From NCBI RefSeq assembly GCF_001949145.1, contig NW_019091521.1, forward strand, positions 1,134,710-1,198,709: a stretch of 64,000 bases of DNA, read 5' to 3'. Shown here piece after piece: positions 49,801-61,800 of this stretch; within the stretch, counting starts at the first letter, position 1, and each line of letters opens with the position of its first letter. Position numbers and translations under genes: made by a program. This DNA comes from Acanthaster planci (Eukaryota; Echinodermata; Asteroidea; Valvatida; Acanthasteridae). Under the pieces are notes generated by a model. The model saw nothing but the letters and a program-made list of their open reading frames with translations, did no database searches and was not told where the DNA came from.

Positions 49801-52800
49801 GGGCTAAATAATCTATAGCATATGGAATTTAAAGTTTGCAATCTTGACTATGATGCCAGTTGAAGTGAGAGAAAAAAAAAAGACATTACAACCCTATATT
49901 TAGTTTCTCATGAGTATCAGGACTATGGAACATGTAACTATTAAAACATAAGAGACATATGGGCCCGGTGGTTTGGGTTTTTAGCTTCCGATCAAAGGAT
50001 CGGAGGGTGGCGGGTTCGAATCCCCAGTTAGCTTCATGTTGGGACCTTGGCCAAGTCCTCTCTTGGGCCCATCTGCCTCTCTCTGTTCAGGAGTACATGG
50101 GTATCTTTCAGGGCAGAAGCGGTTTTTATGTTTACCATTTTGCACCTGAAACTGCAGCTTTTGGATAGTAAACTCCCCAGGGAGCTAAGATGGTCTAAGA
50201 AATGTTCAGATTTTGTGATCCAATGTGCTCGGAAAGTGACAACATACCGGTACCCTTAAAATGAGGGTTGTTTTTAGATACTACGCGGCTTTTAAATGTT
50301 CTGTTACTATTATTATTATTAAACTGGTGTGAATAGACAGTTTTTAGTGATCAACCCCAAATCTTCCTGGCTCTTTCGAATTCCATGAGGCAGTTTTGTA
50401 GGATTCTACTGGATTGACAGAAGTAGAACCCAGCCACTGTTGAGTGAAAAGTGGCTGGGTACTCCTATTAAAGATAAGTACAAATAAGAATAACTGCAAA
50501 GGGTGTGATCACACTACCTGCATTATGACTGGCAAAGCCAGCTCGGGGAATCCAATCGCGTGGCTATGCACTTGCAGATGTTCAAGCAGCAGCTCATACA
50601 ACTGGTCTATCAAGCCATCCTTGAGACATAAAACAAAACAGCGACTTGTTTTATCCGCACTCTTGACTCTAACTTCCCTTGTTGTCAAGTTTTATACAAA
50701 CAAAACAAAACAGAGAATAGCAAGCAAGGAACCTTGAATTCTTAAAATGGGCTCATGTTAGTGCACAAAATAATGGTATATTTTCATGTGGCTTAAATAA
50801 AACACAATGAAACAATCATGCAATCCATGATTGAAAACCCTTGACTTTCACTTCATGTCATATGTTACATGAGTCATGTTACATGTATGACCTTGAGCAA
50901 CTTTCCAAGAGTCTTAACCCAACCTCATATTTTTTCATGTACAGCGGCTGAATCAAAGTTCAAAACAGACTCCTTCGGCTTTGTGTATGTGAACTGAAAA
51001 ATGGGGGATTAGCTTGTCTGAACATCAGCCAGGATTGAGTCAAGGTGTGCTTGATGTCTTAACCACTTCCTGCCGGGGACTCTGGACTCGGATATGTATG
51101 GTTTATATGGGTGGCCGGGGTCTCCGAACTTGTAACAAAAGACCGTACTCCGAACAAAAGACCAGGCTGCTGGGCATTACCGACATTTTTCACTCTCAAA
51201 AGTGGTGATAATCCAGCCTTGTTTTTAAACTGTATACCGGGTTTGGGGCATTGAGAGCGAGCGGATTACTACCGGGGACAAAAGCGCTCCACAACTGCAG
51301 CGATGAGCCACACAGCACCGCTGCATGCTAATCGGGACCCTATTGAAAAGAGGTCAGCAGTGCACTAAGCCAGGTTCGTGAACAAAAGACAGTTATACAA
51401 CACCACACAATCTGGGCTCTGTTTACAAGGCTGCTGGCCTTGCTGAAATACTCGGGCGTCAATGAAGGTCACCTGTCAACTTAGACTATAACTATAAACG
51501 ACCGTTAAATGAAATGATGAATTTTTGAAAGATTTTGAAAACGAAAAAATGATAGTCATGCCGGCCTAGCATCATCAACATTGAAAATGCCCCGGCATGA
51601 AGTGGTTAACCTAGTAATCGTAGCCCATGTGTACAGATAGCTGGATTGTCTTCCGATGCACAGTGGTATAAAAAGCTGATTCTCTTCTCCTAGCCCCTAA
51701 TCTATTTCTAGGGCCAACACTGAAGGCAGTGTGGCCAATTCCAACAAATCTTTTTAAAGATTTTAGCTGTCAGCTTTGCAATAGAACCGGAAAAGATGAA
51801 AGAGCAAAAGCCTTTAGCACGTTACATTTGAATAAAATTGGGTACGCTGAGATACACTGCACCAATACACTGTTTTCAATGGATAGGAAGGGAACAAAGG
51901 AACCAGTCCATTCAAGAGGTGGTGGTCACCATGCAAAGTTTGCCCTGAATCACTATCTATAGCAACAGTGTCTTTAAAATGGAGAATTCAAATTGGCATG
52001 TTCATGTAGATTTAAAGAACTCAGTGCACCAGATTGTATTCAAATTTAACTCCTAAAAGGCTTATTTATTATACAGAAAGGATAGGATATTTTTAATATA
52101 AATAAACAAATTTGATACCTTAAATGCTCTTTCGTTGAGTTGAGATTTAGACACCTTGAGCATGACAGCAAAGTTCAAAGGTCGGAAGGAGATGCTGGAG
52201 TGCTTCTTATTGAAGTCAGTGAACTCAAAGATCTGGGAATAGTAACAACTGCAATTATTCCTAGGAGTTGTCGAGTTGAAACTGAAACTAGAAAGGACTA
52301 TCCCTCAGGTACAACATATTCCAAATAATGAAAAATTGCTTTGGTAGGGCATGTGGAAATAGAAGTGGCCATTTCTTAGACTGATTCTACCCAAGTTGCA
52401 AGAAAAATTTCAATGTGAACTACAAACTGGCACTACAAAAGGGATTTTTTTTTTACCTCCAGAAGGAAGGGCAGGAGAGGTATGAATGTACCCGTTGCTT
52501 CAGAGAGAAGGTTGAGGGATCGGACAACCTGGAAGCGTAGAGGATAATACCGTGCAGCGGGGATCAATCTAAGATTGGGAAAAAAAACAGTTCAGTGAGA
52601 ATATAGGGGCAATTAAAAATGAGCAGGAATAACTTACACTCTAATGGCTTTCCTGTGCACTGCAAACATGGCATAAAAACAAGACGGCAAATTTGATGAA
52701 AATGACTTCATGACCTTGCAAAGACAGCATGGCACTGAAGAGCTCTCCAAGGACATCTCTATAACTTACTTTACGACTCCGATGGCAGTCTGAACCAGCG

Positions 52801-55800
52801 GGTAGATCAGGGGGTGGAGCGTTTCATCGGCGTGTAGCGTTGCCAGGACACGACACCAGAGATTCAAACAGTGGATGTACTGCCAATTGTAGACAGACTG
52901 GTAGGTGTCCTAAAACAGTTCAAAGAATTCAAGAAATGAGATCCACTTGAAACATACAGATATCTGTGGCTCTGGACTGGAGGAAATCATCCCAGAACTT
53001 AAGAAGCCATTGCTCCCTGAACTCTACAGAAAAATGACATGATGTTTTGAAATGAATCAAAGGTTAATATTTAAAGAGCCCTAAAAGAGCTTTGAATATG
53101 TGTCTTGGGAAGGACTAACTCCATTATAATCTCTTCTGATATCATCACAAGTTCAAAACACAATTTTTCTGGGGGGGATCACTTGATACTTTCCACATGA
53201 TCTGACCAATAATGTTACAAAATGCAGATGTAAACTGTCAATGTTTTGTATGCAAGATATCATGGAATATTTTTCACTGATCGTTTACACAGAACATGCG
53301 CATTCATTGGCAACGGTGTGAAGGATAATTGACCATAAGAAATAATTTCTTGGAATTGGCAAAACCTTCCTTGTGCATTAAATAAGTTCTGATCAAATCT
53401 GTCATCGCATGGTAGTCTGGTAGGGTACAAGGGTACAATGCCTGGCCACAGATGTTCATGAATCCCTCCACTACCTTCTTTTTGACTGTGATGGCATTGC
53501 GCAGGTGGATGGCTAGCTGTCGGATGTACACGAAACCGTGCTGGTATGCCAACTGCGTGTTGACAGCAAACATTTCAGTCAGGGAACGCTGCATGAAGTT
53601 GATGAGAGGCAGTGTGGAAGGCGACGTGAACTTGGTGTTCCTCACATACGCCAAGTACATTTGCTGAAAGTGTAAAGAGGTAGCCAATGAATAAAATGAA
53701 ATTCTGATGAACTCTTTTGTGTCAAAGAATCAGTTCAGTGGCTGAGATCTCATAAAACCATCACAAGACCCTGGAGCACCATCATAGACAAATAACAAGA
53801 CCTGCAGTCTCGATTCAAGTCACAAATGTATTTCTTCATCTTTGAAGTGGCTTACTGAGTACTGAAAAGTGAGGCCATTTTGAACCAGAAAGTGTAGTGC
53901 ACATGAATGGAGTAGTCGCATCTGTCGGTTCATGCACTGGTTCCCGCCCTAATGCCTTAGGCGTGAGGTCAAAATACAAATGGTTTTGAAAGCGTTCGAC
54001 ACTTTGTAAACGCTAAGCCCCACCGACGGTCCACGTGGCACAGACGAACAGTTCAGTTAGGCTGGCTAAACTGTTCGCGGTCGAGTGCTCCCTGCGACAA
54101 ACTGCTCCCAGTAAACAATGGATAGCTTATCAGATTATGGGCTTCTGCAGTCTGGTGGATGAGTCATTTCAATTGCTCCACAGCCACCAGGATTTGCAGA
54201 CTGTTTTAATTTCCTGACAATATTGAATAGTTGCATCGTCTATAAAATGCGAAATATCCATGCTGTCGGTTTCCAGACCCGTTTTTTCATGTCTTGATAC
54301 CCTGTTATTGTAGTATTATTTTTGTCTCGGTATCATGAGTCAAACACACATCTAATTGTGCACATGCGGAATCGATCATACTCACTCGAAATCTACACGA
54401 ATCGTACTTGACAGTTTGTTCTGTTCGTTAACGCGCAGTTATTGATACAACCTTTTTTCTTTTTTTGCTCCTTGGTAAGCACCGGCAGGTTTTCATGTGT
54501 AGGATTGAGGAAAACATGTACGCGAACAGACCGTATTTGCGGCGTCCCCAATTTCGGTCGTGTTCTTGAACGTACAGTATAAATGTTAAACCTGTAGTGC
54601 GATGGTACCAGGTGATGGGGGGGGGTCGGAATGAAATCGTAGAATAAAGTCTGGTTCTTTGAATTCAACGTTTTCCAATAATACACTATGTTGGGGAATA
54701 TGACTGAAATCCGGGACGCCGCGAATATAGTAATTCTACTATGCACTTTCCACTTTTCGCGCTCGGCTGCACCTGCTTTTTTCGTCGAGTCAGTAGTACA
54801 TGTGCGCATGTTGCATTTTGTTTTCATTTTGGCTTCAAGATAAGATTCCAGAACTGTAAATTACGTCTACAAACCGCATTCTATCCTTGATCACCTTTAA
54901 AAAAATGAGGAATAGAAAAATGAGCGGACTCATTTTGTATTAGTCAACTCGACATGTGTCCGCGGCATGAAGACATCGCGTTGATTTCAGGTTGAGTGGT
55001 TTGCATTTCATTTTTTTTCTCTGCGCGTACTCTTCACGATGAAAATAGCAGCATCTTCTTGGAGGAAACGAGGCCATGAAGCGTTCGGTTGATGACTACA
55101 AAGCCATTTTGAAAGAGGTACAGCAGAGGAAATCATCAACGGACAACGAAAAAGGAAGACTCTTATGTGTGAATATCCTCAAATGAGAGATTCCGAAGAA
55201 CGAACTGGCCACCATGAATGTGACAGGCAACTCCAGAGATGAGAACAATAAAAAGTACAAGATTCCTCAAATAGACCGAAGCCTCATTCAGAGCATATTT
55301 CATCAAGCAAAATTGCAGTTCCCAGCTTTTACAGACTGGTACACGGAAAACTGTTGCAAAACAGTAAAAGCACTCAATCAATGCTGCAAAAGGGCCCGGT
55401 ATGAGATGAGTATTCGGAAACATACATGTAGTACAGGTACCTGAAATCATTATGTAGACTCTGTGTAGCGATACCAGGACATAAAAATAATTGTTAGAGT
55501 AAAGCACATTCCCATGCAGTGTTAAGGATTGCATTTGAACATTTTCTAACATTTACACTTTATTACTACATGGTTACATGTATGTTGTAAGAAGATTCGT
55601 TTGGAAGCCTATTTAGTACACTAATTTGTCTTTATAGTGTCAGTCTTGAAATTCACCAACTACAAAACAGCTCCATTAATGTAAACAAGAATAACTGGTT
55701 AGGCCTACTAATGAGATTATTGTGGAAAATTAGAAATTGCAGAGCGTGCCATTTTGTTTTCCTTAAAATTAAAAACAACAAACATAAATTGATGCGGAGT

Positions 55801-58800
55801 TTGACTTGTACATGTACCTTCAAAGAATATTTGTGAACCTGACTGAAGTTCAAAATAAATTCAAATTGTGTCTATGTCTCTACAGAGACGATTAATCAGA
55901 CGGTAAGATTTCCAGCGAGCAAATAAAGTTCTTTATTTTCCAGTTTCAAAAGCACTTAAAGACGGACATCAGTCTTTTGAAGATGTCTTTTGTCATGAAT
56001 TACCCATTCAAGGGTTTTGTGTACGAGGCTGGAGCAGCGTCTGTAGCCTAGAATGCAAGTCATTTGGCTCTGCATCGCAAGGTGTAAACCACTAATCCTT
56101 TGGCCAGCCAAGGAGGGCTGACCTGGGCCCTTTGAAGTTCTCCTTCAATAGGATATATAGTACACCGCTGGGGTAGTATAAGCCACAAACTTCATTGTTG
56201 TCAAGGTTGCCTGTAAAGCTGGACAGTCCATGGCAGACGGTTCTTTTCAAACCGTTGAACTGTCCCACTCCAAGTGATGAACTGAATGAAGGGGGATTAA
56301 CACCTACCGTTGAACTGTTTCTAAACCGTCTGTATTTTGACCTCACGCCGTACACACACAAAATTGTGCTCATGCAGGGCTTCATTTTACTAAATATGAG
56401 GAGAGCTAAAAATCGCTCTCCTTAATTCACTTTGTTGATTTAAGGAGAGCGCTTAAAAATTGCTCTCCTTAAATCGACAAAGTGAATTAAGGGGGGCGAT
56501 TTGCTCTCGCTAAAAAACCAAGTTAATGTAAACAAACTCAATAAAATTAACACAATTTAACTTCCTTTACTGAGTTCATTGGGTTAATGCACCTGTCAAT
56601 TGTAATCCCGGCCCCGGGGGACCTGGGACTTTCGAAAATAAAGCGGGGACGTACCCAAGATGTCAAAAAAAAGTGCCCCGCCGGCTGGGACGATAGCGGG
56701 GACTTGCCCAGGGTTGTACAATGGCTGCCCCGCTGACCCGGGACGATAGCAGGGACTAGGCGGGGGTTGTACAATTTGTTAAATCATCTAAAAGTGTTTC
56801 CCCTACCCTGACAGATGAAAACCTGACAAAGATAGCACCTCATTTGGGGATTAGTGCATGCAAAATACAGACCTTTCTTTTTTTACAAACATTGTCGCCA
56901 CTTTCTATGGACTACTAAATGATTAAAAAATGTGTAATTTAATCTTTCAACCAAGTAGCACTGGTCACGTGTCTTTGATTTGGCGATGCATTTCAAATCA
57001 TTGGTTACCTTCTAGATCAATCTTCAATAAACAAATGAAGTGTTGTGATAATTGTTAATTGTCTTATGTGCTGGCACTGGCCATGGCCACATGTACATAA
57101 CGAGCATTTCAATTGGTCAATTGGTCTCCACACAGCGCATAACAAATTTTGCTATTGGATGTATTTCCATAATTATTTCTGAGACGTTCGCAAAGAAAGA
57201 TTGTAGCGATTTGGGTCGTTGGCCCCCTGATTGCGGTGCTTCAGATATGCGGATGAATGTTTCGCCAAAGTTTGGGATAATTATAGCAGTTGCCCCTTGC
57301 TTTGCCTTATTTCGGTGGCATTTTACCTGCACTTACGGCGACTGACTCGATGTCATCTTAGCAATGACCCAGAAGAGTAAGGGACTTTTAGAAATTAATG
57401 AAAGTTATTAGTTACTTATTTATAGTTGTATGGTTGTTGTGACACAACCCCGCAAGCTGGGGCAGGGATTGTGCGGGGATTGGTCACAACTTGAAGGCCT
57501 AGCCGGGGAATACAAAAAAAGGTGCCCCGCCCTGGCCGCGCAAATTACGGGGACTTGGCCGGGACTATAACAATGGCCCCGTTTTATCTGCCCCGCCAAG
57601 TGCCCGCTAGTCCCCGGTCCCCCGGGGCTGGGATTACAATTGACAGGTGCATAACTTGACTAGTCTCCTCGCTTGCCCGACAATCCATTTCGCTGCTACA
57701 GGGGCTCTGAATTTACTGCGCATGTGCATCCTTTCTTTTTGGTATTTTAAAACGTATTGCGCGTCCCCTGCAGATTGTATTCATCATTCCTTCCTGCGCT
57801 CACAATACTACTTCGACCAGTGCATTTTCGTATAGAACACCGGGCACATTACCCGCCAAAGACTTTTTTTCTTTCCTGTGACATACTTTCTGTTCTCGAC
57901 AAGCGAACATTGTTCTCGCGCTCGCACCACGCGAACACGCAACAGTATCACACACCATCCTCCAGCCACTACAGGGTTTTTCACAAACTCACTTCTGCTG
58001 TTCACAAACAGCCGAGAACGTCATGGTAGCGCCTGAACTCGACCCGTTCTGGGAGAGAGGTCGGCCGGGCGCGGCCATGTGCGTCCATGGAATTCCACAG
58101 GCCTGCCCACACGCACTAGGCTCGCCCAAATTCGCTATCGCATTTGTGTGTTGCGATGCGGGATTCATCAAGCACGCGCGCACAACTCAAAGACTTTGAT
58201 CACCAGCCCTTGTGTTTTAACACATCCAATCTTTGGACTCGTTTGCTACTGTCGACCCAACAAGATTCAAGGGGCTTGTCATAAATCAACATCCGCTGGC
58301 TTGAAAAAAACATGCACTCCTTAAATTTTTAAAGAGCGCTTTTTTTGCTCTCCTTCGAAAACATTAAGGAGTGCGGAGGAGCGCGAGCGCACTCCTTTAA
58401 AATAGAGCCCTGCTCATGACACATTTACTTCGGTACTCTATAACTGGTCTTGTGGACGGTCGTGTCTCGACTACAACTACTGCAAAGAACACATCAATGC
58501 AGTCAGAAGTCAGCCCCACCCACTGTGCATGTGTGCAGTTCACACATGCTTCTTGCTGATGCCACACTGCACAGATAGAGTCAAATTTGATAAGTGAAGA
58601 AACATGTGGTGCATGAGTCGGGCAAGGATATGGTTGACATGGCCAATATTAATGCCACGACAACATCAAGGAAACCCCTGGAGCAGGAATTGGGGGGAAC
58701 ATCACTGACATGTTGAAGTGAGTCTCCTACCTTCAGGATGTACTCCAGCCAGCCGTTCTTGAGCATGCAGCGATGGATTGAGAAGAGCGACAGGAACGAC

Positions 58801-61800
58801 AGCACTCGCACTGCCTCCTCCCCGGTGCTCCACAGGCCCACCAGTCCCTGATTGAAATTACCAAACCCAATAACTCAGTCATCTACTCTTCAATTCTTAG
58901 TATCAAACCACACAGGCACTCCTTTATTGTTATCCTGTTTGGCATTTCTAGGACACCGTACACGTATGACCTTTACAAACCTGGTATGCTTCTGAGCCAC
59001 GAGGCTGCACACGTATGTATCATACATTGCGACAAGATGTAATAAACCAGAGTTAGGCAAATTTTTATCCACAACAATTCTCCAACTCTACACAATGTTG
59101 GTCAAATTAACCACTTCGAGTTGGGGCATTTTTAAACGTTGAAGATGCTGGGCCGGCATGACTATCATTTGTTCNNNNNNNNNNNNNNNNNNNNNNNNNN
59201 NNNNNNNNNNNNNNNNNNNNNNNNNNNNNNNNNNNNNNNNNNNNNNNNNNNNNNNNNNNNNNNNNNNNNNNNNNNNNNNNNNNNNNNNNNNNNNNNNNNN
59301 NNNNNNNNNNNNNNNNNNNNNNNNNNNNNNNNNNNNNGTTCACGAACCTGGCTCAGTGCACTGCTGACCTCTTTTCAATAGGGGCCAGATTAGCATGCAG
59401 CGGTACTGTGTGGCTCATCGCTTCGGTGGCGGAGAGCTTTTGTCCCCGGTGGTAATCCACTTGCTCTAAATACCCCAAACCCTGGTATACGGTTTCAAAA
59501 TAACACTGGATTATCACCACTTTTGAGAGTGAAAAATGCCGGTAATGCCCAGCAGCCTGGTCTTTTGTTTGGAGTACGGTCTTTTGTTACAGGGCCCTGT
59601 TTCCTTTGTCCGAGTTCGGAGACCCCGGCCACACACATAAACCATAGGGCTCCGATTTCGGAGTCCCCGGCTGGTAGTGGTTAAGCATCTATATTGCACA
59701 ACTTATCTGAACCTCTGACACAATATCCACCATACTATGATAAGGTCTGTCAGCTTTGAGATTCAGAGACACATCTACAAGTTACAGTTAGAATACATTC
59801 ATAACATCAATCCTGGACAGTATTCTATGTACGGACGCCAAATTCTAGGACATTTTGAGGCTTTCAGATGGCTAACAGGTCACCGCATGGAAAACGAAGT
59901 GATATCCATATATGGAAATTTTTCCCTAAACCCTCAACATTTTGACTTGAAAATAAAGTTTCCACATGCCCCAGTGCACAGTGGATTGCACTGGGTATAC
60001 AGAACTTCTCAAGCTTTCGTTTTGTTAAGACTTACCTCCTTGTGCTACATTTGAATATCAACAGTAGCAGGTATCACTGTCTCACCTTAACTAGGTCCTT
60101 GGCCAACCGTGGATAGCAGCAGAAATAAGGGATCATGCGGTGGATGTGACGTAACACAACACAGACAATGGTGGTCTCGGATAATTGCTTCAGCAGCTGG
60201 AACGGATTGAATCTAACAATCATTTTTGGGAAATGATCACCCAAACCTGAAGCCTGCTCCAATCAACAACAGGCAAGAGTTCACACATGTATTAACTCCC
60301 TTGGTGTGAAAGCTCACATGAAATTAAAGGATTTAGCCCTGCTCGGGTTAGGCGTGAGGTCAAAATACAAACGCTTTTGAAAGCGTCCAGCGCTTTGTAT
60401 ACGGTAAGCCTCACGGACGGTCAACATCGTAAAGACGAACGCTTCAGCGAGGCTGGCCAAACCGCTGCGGTCGAGTACACCTTGCACTCAGCAGCTTCCA
60501 GTAAACAACGGACAGCTCATCGCATTACGGCATCATAAACGTCTGCGGTCTGGTGGATTAGTCATAACAATAGCTCTTTACTTTGCAGCTCCACAGGAGG
60601 ATTTAGATCGGCAGACTGTTTTAAACATCCTGATAAAACATGTGTATTGAGTAGTTGTGTTGTGCTGTCAGTTTCCAGACCCAGTCTTTTCAGGTCTCAA
60701 TACCCTGTAATCTTGATATTTTGTCTCGGTATCATGAGTTAAATACACACCTAACTGTATACCTGCAGAATCGAATATACTAACTCGAAATAGTATTTAC
60801 CTGAATCATACACGACGTAGTGTTCTGTTCGCCAACATGTAGTTACAGATAAAACCTTTTTTTTTTGCCCGTGCGCACAAGCTGGGACTCAGCATTGCGC
60901 GCTCGCAGGTTTTCATGTGTAGGATCGAGGAAGACACGTATGCGAACTACGCGCTTTCTGCTTCGAAGCTGCACCTGCACGATTTAAGGATACAAGTACA
61001 TGTTTTTTCTTGAAGTCAATAGTACATGCGTGCACGTTGCAATATGTTTTGTACGTACGATTCTTGTGTACTCTTTGAATACTTTGTGGCTGCACAAAAT
61101 TCTTGTTGGAAAAACAAACATGTCGGGTTTTTTACTTATCTCTGGTGTTTGACTTTGCCTATTAAACTTAAATGCACAATAAATTAAAACAATAACACAA
61201 TTTAATCTAGTGCTGCAGGTGAACCATCAAACTGAGGCAAAAATCATCAAACAAGGCACTTTTGAACCGAACCAAACTGTTCGGTTCGGATGTACGGCCT
61301 TAATAAGGCATTTTATTTATGGCACGCGGGAAAACATACAAAAATACAAGAAAACTGAATAAAAAACAAACACAACGAAATATGGATAACGAGTTATACG
61401 GCGTGCTCCACACGTGCGTGAACATACTGAAACTTACAATGGCCCGCATCATGAGATGGTTGTAAAAAGCATGTGGTGAGAATCACTCTGAAATCAACCA
61501 AGAACAAGCAACGTTGCATTGTACTTGTAAACGTGAGTACATGTCCGAACCCCAACCGATCCGAAGTTCAGCAAAAAATGTCCAAGCCCTGTCTGGACCG
61601 AACACATACTTGCAGCACTATTTGATGCGGAGTTTGACATTTTTTTATTACCTTCAAAGAATATGGTACACGAGACAGAAGTTCCAAATAAACTCAAATT
61701 GCCTCTACGTGAATATTTCCTTTCATAGACGATAGATCAGGCGGTAACATGAGGCAACCGTGTTTGGCATTCCCCGTCACTCCCATATAAACGCATTTAT

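Larger units (their letters stand above)
56375..58412. mobile_element. hAT-like element with nested insertion
   Basis: Termini CAGGGCTTCATTTTA on the left and the reverse complement of CAGGGCTCTATTTTA on the right, both flanked by GCTCATG. CAGGG termini with about 8-bp duplications are typical of hAT elements. Ends are rich in AGGAGAGC/GCTCTCCTT-type subterminal repeats. About 1.06 kb of its length is a second element inserted at a TAA site. Confidence 0.6.

Noticed and set aside
49961-50032. Functional tRNA gene
   Set aside because: The B box is perfect but the body does not fold into a proper cloverleaf and continues into a SINE tail.
53702-53742. Box C/D snoRNA in a NOC2L intron (CTGATGA ... 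CTGA)
   Set aside because: It lies on the strand opposite the host gene, is too short, and has no terminal stem.
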